A stretch of DNA of 64,000 nucleotides, from the NCBI RefSeq assembly GCF_910591885.1, contig NC_063285.1, positions 8,465,395 to 8,529,394 on the forward strand, given 5' to 3'. Positions 24,065 through 35,523 of the stretch are shown piece by piece (within the stretch, counting starts at the first letter, position 1; each line of letters opens with the position of its first letter). A program made the translations under genes and the position numbers. Source of the DNA: Bombus terrestris (Eukaryota; Arthropoda; Insecta; Hymenoptera; Apidae). The notes under the pieces were generated by a model. It did no database searches. It saw nothing but the letters and a program-made list of their open reading frames with translations, and was not told the DNA's origin.

Positions 24065-25000
24065 CTTGCTTGCTCTTTGCACTTTCCACTTATACTTTGC
24101 ATTTGTACATTTACTTCCACTTACATTGTACTTTGCACTTGCACTTTATATTTGCACTTGTACTTGCACTTACACTTGCACTTGTACTTTGCACTTGCAC
24201 CTTGCGCTTGCATTTGCACTTTCCATTTGCCCTTAAACTTGCTCTTGCACTTTACATTTGCATTTGTACTTGCACTTTACATTTGCACTTGTACTCTACA
24301 CTTTTATCTTGCACTTGCACCGTGCGCTTGCATTTGCACTTTGCATTTGCACTTAAACTTGCGCTTGCATTTTACATTTGCACTTGTACTCTGCACTTGT
24401 ACTTTGCACTTGTATTTTGCACTTATACTTTGCGCTTGCATTTGCACTTTGCATTTGCACTTAAACTTGCTCTTGCACTTTACATTCGCATTTGAACTTG
24501 CACTTACACTTTCACTTGTACTCTGCACTTGTACTTTGCACTTGCACTTGGCGGTTGCATTTGAACTTTGCATTTGCACTTGTACTCTGCACTTACACTT
24601 CGATCTTGCGCTTTGAACTTGCACTTTGCGCTTGCATTTACATTTAAGCTTGCTCTTGCACTTTAAATTTGGAGTTGCACTTGCACTTTACATTTGCACT
24701 TGTACTCTGCACTTATACTTTGCACTTGTATTTTGCACTTATACTTTGCGCTTGCATTTGCACTTTGCATTTGCACTTAAACTTGCTCTTGCACTTTACA
24801 TTTGCATTTGTACTTGCACTTTACATTTGCACTTGTAGTCTACACCATTATTTTGCACTTGAATCGTGTGCTTGCATTTGTACTTTACATTTGCACTTAA
24901 GCTTGCTCTTGCACTTTACATTTGTACTTGTACTCTGCACTTGTACTCTGCACTTGTATTTTGCACTTGTACTTGCACTTTACATTTGCACTTAACACTA
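24065..25000. repeat. Satellite built on the hexamer TTGCAC, with higher-order units
   Basis: About 930 bp consist almost wholly of variants of TTGCAC / TTTACA / TTGTAC in 6-bp register. A longer unit (GCGCTTGCATTTGCACTTTG, then TTAAACTTGCTCTTGC) recurs near 24204, 24322, 24430, 24627, 24746 and 24868, so there is a second level of organisation at roughly 110-200 bp. Long open frames on both strands here (up to 179 codons of Leu/Cys/Thr/His repeats) are consequences of the 6-bp period and are not genes. Confidence 0.95.
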
Positions 25001-25215
25001 TGTTTACGGGACTAAGTAACGTCAATTTGACGGATTTCAAATTTCAAAATGAAATATTCCCAAACCATAGCATTAATTTTAACCATTTTGTGTCGTAAAT
25101 TAATCATTTCATCTAAGGAATTTATACGCACAAGTATTTATTCCTAGGCTTTCTAATTTTTGAAATCTGTATGTAGTATACCTACCTCTACGGTAGCCGC
25201 CAAATTGACGGGCTA
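24996..25215 (+). mobile_element. Possible piggyBac left end beside TTAA
   Basis: The satellite stops at TTAA (24992-24995), followed by CACTATGTTTACGGG and then GTCAATTTGACGG, with a related AAATTGACGGG near 25203. A piggyBac transposase fragment follows on the same strand 220 bp later. An element end here is inference from that order. Confidence 0.35.
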
Positions 25216-25431
25216 GCAGATTTCATAAACAAACCGTTTTCTAAAAACAATGTGCAATAGTTTCAGTTATTGTAGACATTTAATGGAACACATAAAAGAT
25301 TGCACTGAAACCGAGGCGCATCTAGTTTTGAAAAAATACAGACAATCACAGTTGCTGTAGACATGCTGTACTTATATGAAGCGAGATCATTGAAAGCCTC
25401 TGAAAGATTACAAACAAATAAATATTGCGCT

Positions 25432-25606
25432 GATAACGAAATATGGAGCAGATTTACAAGCAATAGCCAGGCTTAATAGTATGGCTTATTACAAGCCACA
25501 TGAAAATATCTCAATAGATGAACAATTATTTCCAACGAAAGCCCGATGCAGGTTTACGCAATATATGCCTCATAAATTTGACATCAAAGCAGGGACTTTC
25601 CGATGA
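25432..25606 (+). pseudogene. piggyBac transposase fragment (DDE_Tnp_1_7 type), decayed
   Basis: From 25487 a frame reads YYKPHENISIDEQLFPTK and on through RCRFTQYMPHKFDIK to a stop at 25604. This matches the piggyBac core around the second catalytic aspartate (..ISIDEQ.L..+.RC.F.QYMP.K). Just upstream, in another frame from 25432, DNEIWSRFTSNSQA resembles the segment that precedes it in the family. The break between them and the stop show it is dead. The other catalytic positions are not present in readable form. Confidence 0.8.
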
Positions 25607-25696
25607 CCCCTTCAAGTTATTTTTCAATATTTTAGATTTGGCATAAACGCGTGGATATTATGTAAAGAGTGCACCGGATCGAAAATATCCAGAAAG

Positions 25697-25850
25697 GAGT
25701 AAATTCAATCAATCGCGAGGAAGCGCGTCAACGGGAGTCGTAAATTCCCGTTACGATTCTAGGAATCGACACAGCGAGTGGATCGATTGGACCCTGATTT
25801 CCGTTAAGATAATCGGAGTGGTTGAGGTGGTTATTGGACGTAACATAATG
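25697..25850. repeat. Dispersed GC-richer module, copy 1
   Basis: Shares with 28008-28160, in order: CAATCGCGAGG, ATCAACGGGA(G/A)TCGTAA-type sequence, TTCCCGTTACGATT, AATCGACAC.GCGAGT, GATTTCCGTTAAGATAAT and GGTTGAGGTGGT. It is distinctly GC-richer than its surroundings. It could be part of an LTR or of an element untranslated region; no coding content is seen. Confidence 0.7.
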
Positions 25851-27050
25851 TAATCAATAAAATGATCATAAATGTTTGTTCAATTTTGAGATTGTAATGG
25901 GTGAAAGTCAATCGCAATAAATGAATATTAATACTAACTGATAGTAATGGTACAATATGCAGACCATTGTTCGTAGAGAAATAGATCTAAAATATAAAAT
26001 ATAACTTTTTACGTAGCATGTAGGCGTATGAGTTTTCATAGCTTGCGTAGAACCAAGCTTTCGCCAAACAATTTCTCCATAAACGAGAAATTTTATTTAA
26101 TATTCGCTGCTGTTAAAAAATACTGCATTGTTAATATCAATGAGAAGATTTTTTAGATGTTGCTTTTTCTGTTAATTAATGTCTTGTTAAAAATAATATC
26201 TATTTTATCATATGTATGTACACACAATAAAGTTCCTACATCGTTGCCTTTGTGTTTGGAAGTACCAAATCATTAAAAACACTATGATGTACCGGCGAAT
26301 TTGAAACTTCAATTTTAAAAACAATTTTGTTAAAACTACAATTGAAGGTGTTAATAAAAACTTTAAATAAAAAGTGCAAAGTTGTATTAATAAATACATG
26401 ACAAATAAAGTATAACAAATACTTTACAAATACAATATACGAGAAATATAAAGATTCGTGAGTTTAATCACCATTGTGACATATTACTGTTGTTATTTCA
26501 AGAAATAAGTAAAGTTATTTTGCCTGGTTTTGAAAATGGTAAACATTTTTGGAATAATTTATTTCTGTTGACGAATAGCCATAATGATCTCTTGCATACC
26601 GTTTCCGATAAATTTTTAAATGGAAGCATCCCAGACCGCGAGAAACTTTCTTCGCGGCTTGATATGTAAAAGCGGTTTCGAAGAAATATCAGCGTTTATT
26701 AAAGTTTCACGTAAAAGCGATTGGAAGCGAGAAAGCGGAGAAAACCGTTTACCATCGCTCGCATAACGCATAGGTCTTCTAAATTTTAAATTCCCTAGTT
26801 TTCTTGACTTATCATTGTACTGCGCTGCATTATCATAGAAATTTCCGTAGTTTGAAAACAAATTAAAAGAGGTGTTCACGAATGCAAAGGAAAAATATAC
26901 TTTAAACGTCTTTATAGCTCTAATTACAAAGAGCTGAAAGAACCAAGTGGAATGAGCAGAAAACATTATATGTAGAAATGTATCTTCCAATTAAACTGCA
27001 AAAATCTTTAGCACAATTAATATTTTATCTACCGGAAGCCTCGTGAATGC
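25851..27050. other. No supported gene; one 124-codon frame
   Basis: A minus-strand frame at 26990-26616 (124 codons) is open but of no recognised kind, with no clear domain or motif. It is probably chance. Confidence 0.4.
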
Positions 27051-27179
27051 TTTTCGATGCGATCGCTTATCGACCGATAGCTTATTAATCAACTTTTCGA
27101 TGCGATCGCTTATCGACCGATAACATATTAATCAGCTTTTCGATGCCAACACTTACCGACTGGGAGCCTTCATATTTTG
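27051..27179. repeat. 43-bp tandem repeat, three units
   Basis: TTTTCGATGCGATCGCTTAT starts at 27051 and 27094 (43 bp apart), and a diverged unit starts at 27137. GCGATCGC and TCGACCGATA are short palindromic cores within the unit. Confidence 0.85.
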
Positions 27180-27485
27180 TGTTCACTTGTTAATAACTGT
27201 ACTGTAAGCTTTCGATATCTATACAAATTTTCATCGTTTACAATGGATCAAGATAATGAAGATGAGGAGTTTTGTTTAGATAATTTTGTCTCAAATTGTA
27301 GCTGCTGTTTGAAACTATTATGCGAATATTAGTTTGTAAGTAGCACTATTACATGAAATAAATATAATAATGGTGTCGTGATAATTATAAATACCGACGA
27401 ACGACGTAATGAATAATCTCTCACATTTTGATTTTAGAGTGATAGAGCTTGTCAAATAGGTACATACATTCCTCCGCAAAAACAA

Positions 27486-27503
27486 CCCCTCCCCTCCCCT
27501 CCC
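27486..27503 (-). other. Potential G-quadruplex (minus strand)
   Basis: (CCCCT)3CCC on the plus strand gives four G-runs of at least three on the minus strand with single-base loops. A further C-rich stretch continues to about 27529. Confidence 0.5.
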
Positions 27504-28007
27504 AGTCCATCCTCTCCCATCCCCTCCCTAATAGGCTAGCGAACTGTCCTGTTTTTGCGTCCAGGCTTTCAGGACATAAATTAAAATATCGTACATAAGC
27601 ACAGCGCAACAGCGGCTTAAATTTAAGTTACAATAATAATCTTAAAAAAAAGAAAAAAAAAATGTAATAATGCATGGCTACGTCGTACCGTCGCGTATCG
27701 GTACTTTTGCCTGTACCAACCTACAATTAGAATTCAGCGTTTATTCTGGAAAAAAAATCATGTAAAAAAAAAATATGTAAAAAACCTGGAATTAGTAAAC
27801 AAAGATTAAAAAAAAAAAAATTCCTTCGCAAAAACTAAAGTCGAGCCGGCATTAGCGCCGAACTCGTGCCCCGCAATTAAGTTGGTTGTTTGTAAATTGT
27901 AACCTCAATAATGAACCTCAAAAATAACCTCAAAAATAACCTTAAAAATAATGATAAAGTGTCAATAAGAAGTAGGAAGAAAACAATGGAAAATCAGCAG
28001 TGTAAAT

Positions 28008-28160
28008 TCGACCAATCGCGGGGAGATGCAATCGCGAAGAAACACATCAACGGGAATCGTAAGTTCCCGTTACGATTATAATAATCGACACCGCGAGTAG
28101 ATCGATCCTCTGATTTCCGTTAAGATAATAGGGGTGGTTGAGGTGGTATAACTCTGTGAT
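28008..28160. repeat. Dispersed GC-richer module, copy 2
   Basis: Homologue of 25697-25850 in the same orientation, with small insertions. The piggyBac remnant lies just upstream of copy 1, but nothing similar precedes this copy. Confidence 0.7.
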
Positions 28161-28232
28161 TAACAGTGTTATAAAATGTATATTCCCAACAATTTATTAC
28201 AGTAGCACAAGTTTTGGTTGAACTGCTTGATT

Positions 28233-28400
28233 GTAAGTGTCAGAACTCCCTGAATGTGAGTATCAGAACTCCCTGAATGTGAGTATCAGAACTCCCTGAA
28301 TGTGAGTATCAGAACTCCCTGAATGTGAGTGTCAGAACTCCTTGAATGTGAGTGTTAGAACTCTTTGAATATGAATGTTGGAACCTCTTGAATGGAACTC
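28233..28400. repeat. 23-bp minisatellite, about seven units
   Basis: TGAGTATCAGAACTCCCTG + AATG repeats with 23-bp period; the first four or five units are nearly identical and later ones drift (TTGAATATGAATGTTGG). Confidence 0.9.
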
Positions 28401-28560
28401 CCTGAATGTGACCTTTGAATTGAACTGACATATAACTGCCCTTCCGCTCTTATATACTTACAGAGGGAAGCTCAGTATGGGGGCAGTTTTGGAACAAAGG
28501 AAGCTGATTCGTTGTTCTTAGTTTTCGTTATGAAAAGTGAGGACAAGGATCCGCGATACC

Positions 28561-28752
28561 CGAGACAACAATCTACAGTGAGATCCGTTATAACGAGATG
28601 TGATAAAGTGCTCGCGTACCGAGCGAAAATTCAAAGTCGATTTTCTCAAAAACAAAGCCTCAAACGAAAAATTTTTATTCTATATTTTCGACTTCTTTTT
28701 TCGCGTAGAATCACCCCCTTTCCGCTTGTACCACCAGTTACCAACCACCCTG
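28561..28752. mobile_element. Single arm of the 18.0-kb long-TIR family
   Basis: About 190 bp matching the right arm at 18500-18707 with few differences and ending CCACCCTG before TA. No opposite arm is present. It is either truncated or the product of recombination. Confidence 0.8.
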
Positions 28753-29149
28753 TATATTGAGATAAGTTGCGTGTAAGAATAGACTACGAAAGTAGTAACG
28801 TAAGAAACAATAGAATATTATTATATCATTAGATCCATATGTTGCGATTAAGAAAGTTTCTTGCTGTGTTTTAGCTTTGTGGATAGCTCACGTATTAAAT
28901 AATAGCAACACTTAGTATAGGAATTAAAGTTACTGTCTTTCTATTTCGATAAGGTTAGACTCTTTAAAAATTGAATCATATGTAGGTAATATATTAAATA
29001 ACGTACCGTTAAAATTTCAAAGAATTTGTAAGAACGTCAAATTACACTACAAACATCTCAAAAATATCATAACATCTACAGAAATCGTAAGTGTTATAAG
29101 ATAAATGTTAAAAGTTATAGTTTAAGAAGTAATATCTTTAATTAAGGAA

Positions 29150-29835
29150 GTTTGGTTATGAATAACCATTATCAATGATGCAAATTTTATTTTGGTTGCC
29201 AGTAACCAATATAAATAAATAGATCTCTTTGATCACAAGTTTGGCTCGAATTTTATTTTCATTACTGATGAGCATTATCGACGAAAATTAGCTTGTTTTA
29301 TCATATTCGAGTATTATCAACTGTCATTTGACTTCATATTTATGGGTAGACATAAAAACGGTATGAAAATATATGAAAAAAAGAATAGAATAAAGGTTAC
29401 TATCATATAATTTTAACACAAGTATTAAAAAAGTATTATACTACAATAGTACTTATCTTACGTATTTTCAAGCTGTTCTTTTTGCTTAATAAGTTTTATA
29501 ATTAAATTTTGTTACATTGTCAATGAATACTAATTATCAATGATCTTGATAACAAACATAATCGAATGTAGATAAAAAAATATTTGTCGTTGATATTAGT
29601 TAGAGATAACCAAAAAGCTGTCCGCCATCCATAATGGTTATCGGTAACCAAAATAAAATTCGGGCTATCGATAGTGTTTACTAATAACCGAATATAAATT
29701 CTGCTTATCTATATTGGTTACTGGTAACCAAGATTAAATTTCCGTGATCGATAATGCTTGCTGATAGAAAAAGAAGATCGTAATCATTCATAATGACTAT
29801 TCGTAATCGGAACGATTAAAAACTAATGCTTTTTA
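29150..29835. repeat. 40-bp palindrome-bearing satellite in two orientations
   Basis: Units start at about 29635, 29675, 29715, 29755 and 29794 (period 40), each with a version of TGGTTA(C/T)(T/C)GGTAACCAA, then TAAATT, then (A/T)TCGATA(A/G). GGTTACTGGTAACC is itself palindromic. A block at 29150-29290 carries the same units reversed (TTTTGGTTGCCAGTAACCAA). The sequence between the two blocks is AT-rich with weak traces of the unit. Confidence 0.75.
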
Positions 29836-31313
29836 ATCATTTAACTTTTTTGAAAAATTTCTTTGAGATTCATATCTTTATTTATATTTATAATTAATAT
29901 GTGGCTCCCATTTATATAAAAGTTGATACTTTAAAAAAGAAATGTTTAAGATAACAGCTATTTTGAATCCCTGATCTTAAGCGAGAAATAGCGCTAGGGC
30001 AAATTTACTTTCATTTGGAACACCATTTCTCTATCGATTTATCGTGAATTATTATCGTCACATAATATCCTTCGCAACGTTATTGTCGATCGCACTTAAG
30101 CAGATGGCACAGTTTTCCCTCACTTTCCGTGAACTTTTTCGTTTTATTCCCTTTTTTACTCAGAATCGGATTTTGCGTCACAGAAAAACCCTTTCTCTAT
30201 TTACCCTTCCCAATTGCATATTTATGAGGTGAATTATTATCATTAACAGCTTTTAAAACACTATTGTCGATCGTACTTAAACAGACGGCACACGCTTTTC
30301 TCACATTCGCAGGACTGTCCTTTTTGTTCCTATCTTTACACAGAATCGGATTTTATGTCATAGAAAAATCCTTTCCATATGTATGTACCTTCTTGTTTTC
30401 TGTTCACTTCGTTTCTCCCGTTCAATCGAAAGTGATTTATTTCTCTCTTTTTCATTCGGTTCGCGTTATCCCAGCGACGTAGCATTTTGTAAGCAATATC
30501 GAAAACTGTCCAGATAAAAATCTGCTACCTATTACATGAAAAAATGAATTTTTTTTTTTTACAGATTTAAGTGCTTTGCTCGATATCAATAATAATAACG
30601 TTATTTAATAGAAGTAGTCATTGTTGTTATTAATTATTAATCGTCTTTGTTATGCAAAATGCAGGATACAAGTAATTAGAATACAAATTAAATAGAAATT
30701 AAATTGTAATTATAGAAGAATTTTAAAGTAAAGGCGAACTGTTATTAAACTTAACTCGAATTATTAAACAAAGTGTATATTTTAATGTTAAATATCGATA
30801 GACTAATTTAATATTAAATATTATAGTGTACGTATGCAAATATATTGTTACGTTAATGTTTGAACGATTGAAACAATTTCCAAATAAAGAATAACATTTT
30901 ATTTGCAAATAAGAAATAATAATTGAATTATTTCTGATATCATCTAAATCAGTTTTATTTAGAGAAGAATATCCACAGCAAGAATATTGTTTCCACTTGT
31001 TATTTAGTATTTTGTAGATAAATAAAACTTTGCCTAGCACTTTATGTAGTTACTTGTTCCAAGTACCCTTTTTTCAATACTTTTATTGGCTCGTTTCACT
31101 TTTGTAGCAGAGGCAACATTTTGTGCGTTTTATCGCATTTATAGAAACTTCAAAATTCCATGAACGCACACATAATACGCAAAATATATAAAATACGCGA
31201 GTATTTATTACAATACTCTGTGAATGAAACAAATTTTTACTTACACCCCATTTGTTTAATTAGATTTATAGGGATAAGAATTTGCATAAATATCCGCAGC
31301 CTGCTTATTAACG
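29836..31313. other. No gene seen
   Basis: Two related segments near 30045-30190 and 30235-30375 share TATTGTCGATCG(C/T)ACTTAA and TCAGAATCGGATTTT-type blocks, which indicates an old tandem duplication of about 190 bp. No gene is supported. Confidence 0.45.
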
Positions 31314-32436
31314 CGTTATTGGGCTCGAATAATTTTGTAATTCGATTATTCTAATAGGAATAAATGTAGTATCGTTGAAAAGAGCCTAAGAAAAATGTCT
31401 AGTTAACCATAAACAATGTCGCGAGAGCCGAGACACCGTCGGGTCCATCAATGTGTCCTCGGTCCTTTCAAGTGAATAATTTCGTAGAAAAGGCCTACGT
31501 GACCCTGGCCACGGGCCTTCGCGGAACACATACGCGGTGGGGCTAAGAAAAGACAAAAGGATGCTAGCCCAGGGGGTATTAGTTAGTTGGGAAATCGTAC
31601 AGTGTTAAAACCCTTTGAGTGCTGAATACTCGCGGCCTGTCGTCCGTACGGACAGCGCGCGTCTAGCGCTGACGATCGCTGTGGACAGAATACTTTTTCG
31701 TTAGACTGAACTCTGTTGATTGACTATTCAAAGCGCAAATCGTAATAAGTTATAGTAATTCTTTTACACGAAATTAAATGATTCAAGAGCGTTATTTTTT
31801 AGTTATCTTTAATTATTTATTATAAACATTGAAATTTACAGTTAACTAGAATTTGGGTAATAAACTAGAAAACAATAAACTAGAAAACTAAATTTAGTAA
31901 ATATAACACAAGTTAATAATTTAGTTGTGTGTGAAAAATTCAGTGCTTGAGAAAACTAAAAAACCAGATGTAGAGTTTTCTTACAAGTGGTGACCACTTC
32001 AACAATAACGAGCCACTATTGGCATTTGTTTACTGCCGTAAGCAATGCATTTATATTTATTTCACACAAACGTAATAGTATTACTTCTGCGTAGGTGTTC
32101 GGAAAAATTGAAAAACTCATACATGCGTCCTTAGTCCATGCCGGGCACTTACAGAACACGCATATATATGTCCTTAGTCCACACCGATAGCTTTCGCCAG
32201 ACACCTATATGCGCCCACAGCACTCAAAGGGTTAATTGAGAAGTCAGAGAGAGAGCGAGTGCAGAAGCCGGAGAGTGTGAGTGGGGGAGCCGGAGAGTAT
32301 GAATCGGGAAGTTGAGAGCCGAGTATGATAATAAGACGTACGACAATATTGTAATCAGTTCGTTGTTTTGAATATTATTTGTTAAACCAAAACATTATTA
32401 CTTGTCCTTACTCTAAAGACCCATTAAGTTACAACA
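31314..32436 (+). mobile_element. LTR-like repeat, plus-strand copy, split by a MITE
   Basis: Removing the nested element (31609-32235 including one TTAA) leaves about 496 bp that align end to end with the 494-bp minus-strand copy at 35861-36354. Shared blocks include ATGTAGTATCG, CCCTGGCCACGGGC, AATAAGACGTACGACA and TACTTGTCCTT.CTCTAA. The ends read CGTTAT..ACAACA here and TGTTAT..TACA in the other copy, the TG..CA pattern of LTRs. No gag/pol is seen nearby, so it is a solo LTR or fragment. Confidence 0.55.
31609..32231. mobile_element. piggyBac-type MITE flanked by TTAA
   Basis: TTAA lies at 31605-31608 and 32232-32235. The inverted ends share CCCTTTGAGTGCTG (14 bp). Sub-terminal GTCCGTACGGAC is a perfect palindrome. 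About 620 bp long, without a transposase. It is inserted in the LTR-like repeat, whose other copy has uninterrupted GTTAGTTGAGAAG at this point. Confidence 0.85.
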
Positions 32437-34218
32437 TAAATATTAAAAGAAAATTAATAACGATATAAAATGTCGAAGTAAAACCTTAAAATTCCAGACT
32501 ATTCTCCTCAAATTCCGAGCAGAGATAATTTGAAGCACAAGAAACTCTTTTGTGAAATCTGGAATCGATCTATCACATAGTTGTCCGGGAACTGTTAATA
32601 AAAGTTGATGCATCGTAACACAGTGGCATATGGCGTATTTGGAGAAAGAGGATTTTACTTTTACTTTTTCCTCTTGAAACATGAAAGCTATATGCAAAAC
32701 CGTAGCAAAATTGACAAAAAAATTATACCGAGATATCATGAAACAAATTTATTAGTTCCTGTAAAACTGTCTGTACATTTATTTTTTTCTTAGATGCTAA
32801 TGAAGAAATAGGTTTGCGCGCGAATTACGCAGAGCAGTCGACGTGGCAACATCGCAGAATAGATACGTCCAGACATATAAATAACGAGCGACTGTTAATT
32901 GAAATACATCAATTTCTTTATTAAAGCTAATTCGAAAAAGAATAGTATATTATAAAAAATATGATGTATAATTGCTTCAAGTTCATATTAAGTCCGAATC
33001 GTATAAATTATCTGACGTTAAGGAAAATGGTATGAATGGCAGCGGCGTTGCCAAGTCTGGTGCTTCAATTAACCACAGTGGTCAATTTAACATTGCATTT
33101 TCGTACTGCAATTATTTATATTAATATATAACTTTTGAAAACAAATGTAAATGAGGTTAAAAATTATTATTATTATTATTATTATTATTATCTCCATAGC
33201 CACACACTACCTTTATATTTATCATTTATTAACCAAGTTCAATTGCAATAACATCATTGGCTAAGAATCACTTTAATAAAATGAACGAAGTAGAAAAATA
33301 GCCAAAGAACGAAGGTGATCGGTGTGAATGAACGAAAAACAAATTTCGATGGCTAAATTTATTATCTTTCTAGAATCGATCGGTTACTTTGGCTCATAGT
33401 TCAAGGAAAGTCGATCCCTCGTGTGAATTAAAATGGCCCAACGACAACAAAGCGTCCGATTTATTTGACGTAGAAGTAGAAAATCGATATCTCTAGAATT
33501 ACCTCCATATATTTTTCTTCGAGTCTCAAGCTTCCATTTTCTCGTACCTTTCCTACGAACACGAACGAATTTACTCGTTACATCAGGTTCATTACTCAAT
33601 TTTTAATGACTTTTACTTTTTACTCTAGTACGTCGAGTTTTCGCATCTTCAAAGTTTAACTGCTTTATTTTCAGTCGAATCACTGTGTTTTCCTTCGTCT
33701 CTTTATTCCCTGCACTCCGTTATTCGAAGTTCCCTTAAAACCATCAACGTCGTCTTCTGTTATTTCGCTATTTTTCCGTTATGTTATTCCACTGCTTCTG
33801 TTATTTTATTGTGCTTCCATTGTATAGCTTCTGTATTTTTTCATCGATATCCTTCTTAATTCTTTCGAAGTATTCTTTTACGTACGTTTTACATAGATCC
33901 TTTTTCATTTACGTCAGAAAAATGTCTATATTTTTTATCTTTCTCTCGTGTGCGCCATTTGATCGTGTTTTCGTTAGTCCGCCGGAAAAAGTACATAGGG
34001 TGTCAACGGATGCCGAAACTTCGATGTATTTTGTTCTTCTTAATGTCTTTGATCAATTTTTCAAAACTTTTCAAATATCCCTTTACTTTTCGACTTGATA
34101 TTACAAAATGATTAAACTCATTTTTTTGAACTTTAAGATTATTAATCTTTGCCTTATTGAAATGCTGTTGTTCTTTCGGGATACATGAATTCTACGCTTG
34201 TTTCGTTAACTTATCGAG
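32437..34218. other. No gene seen; (ATT)n at 33163-33190
   Basis: AT-rich with a (TTA)n microsatellite and short frames only; the longest (105 codons, 33781-34098) has no recognisable content. Confidence 0.5.
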
Positions 34219-34479
34219 CCCTCCACTTGCATGCTGGGTGGTTTTCGACCAGTAATTTGAAGTGGTCTTTTCATTTTTTCCACGTTTTTGTTTAAATTTT
34301 GCTTTGCTCAAAAAATTAAAGTAACGATAGAAACTATTGGATAATATCGTAGGGACACGGAAAAATATCCAAGAATTTCGGAGGGTTTTTTAAAACACAA
34401 AAAACTAAAAGGAACTGCACAGACTTAAACCACCCAGTATGCAAACGACGTCAGTAAAAATAAGGTTGCAGGCGGAGGG
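34219..34479. mobile_element. Possible piggyBac-type MITE (CCCTCC ends)
   Basis: The left CCCTCCACTTGCATGCTGGG and the right (reversed) CCCTCCGCCTGCA plus GCATACTGGGTGG give paired inner blocks GCATGCTGGGTGGTTT / AAACCACCCAGTATGC. TTAA adjoins the right end (34480-34483). On the left TTAA is 11 bp away, so the match is imperfect. Confidence 0.45.
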
Positions 34480-34621
34480 TTAACTATTTTCGCATGGATT
34501 GTTTTCTATATTTTTATTATTTATTATTATTATGTATTTATACGTAATCCTTGCCTCGCGGCTTAGGACAGCTTCTGGTTTCTACGTCCATTTTTTCGAC
34601 ATACCTGTATGAGCTATATAC

Positions 34622-35140
34622 AGGGTGTCCCACTAACTTCATCCATCCGCAATATCATCGTTGTTTCAAACAATAAAGGACGATATTACTTGTAAAAGTA
34701 GCAGTGTCTCAAGAAATACATAGTATCTATATTAAGTAACATAATAGTTATCTATAATAATACTATAAATGATATAGTATCAATAGTTTCTTTACTGGTG
34801 GAGGCATAGAGGAGATTTAGAGGTTAAGTTTGTCTTTCTAAGTGGAATGTCCAATTTTGTACACTATACTTTGGTAAGAGCTTCCTTTCCATTTTTGTAT
34901 ATTGCATTGAGTGTGTCAAGAAGTCTCAAGAAATACATAGTATCTATAATAAGTAACATAATAGTTATCTATAATAATACTATAAATGATATAGTATCAA
35001 TAGTTTCTTTACTGGTGGAGGCATAAAGGAGATTTAGAGGTTAAGTTTGTCTTTCTAAGTGGAATGTCCAATTTTGTACACTATACTTTGGTAAGAGCTT
35101 CCTTTCCATTTTTGTATATTGCATTGAGTGTGTCAAAAAG
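34622..35140. repeat. CAGGGTG terminus followed by a 217-bp tandem duplication
   Basis: TACAGGGTGTCCCAC (34619 on) begins an element of the CAGGGTG group. Then 34707-34923 and 34924-35140 are near-identical 217-bp direct copies, differing at only a handful of bases. The second ends in a poly-A run at about 35143. No right end of the element is visible. Confidence 0.85.
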
Positions 35141-35523
35141 TCTAAAAAAAAAAAAAAACAAAAGAAGTAACTTTGGGTTTCAGTCTCACTATATTATCAC
35201 GCCCAACACCGAGAAGGTCCTCAAGCGATTGGGAATCGCTGATAATGACATAAAGACTATCCTGTTGAATGTATTGAGAAGCTCGATAGAGCTGTGCAAT
35301 ATATTTATAGATGATTAAAGAATACAAGCAAGAAATAAGACAAAAGGAACGTCCCAGAGAGTACTTGTCTATCGTCCTATTTATTATTTATTTATTTATT
35401 TATCGAATTGTACATATGAATTTATTCAAAAATATTTATTATATACACAACATTTTGTTTTGTCCTTTGTTATGGTGTTACCGGAAATTGTTTATCAATT
35501 GAGGTAACATTAAATTTTAAACC

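Noticed and set aside
24040..24995. Long open frames (up to 179 codons on +, 106 on -) rich in Leu, Cys, Thr, His
   Set aside because: They follow from the 6-bp period of the TTGCAC satellite, which excludes stops in several frames at once; there is no non-repetitive coding content.
28233..28400. Regular 23-bp repeats as a CRISPR array
   Set aside because: Units are contiguous without unique spacers, and the context is a eukaryotic nuclear sequence.
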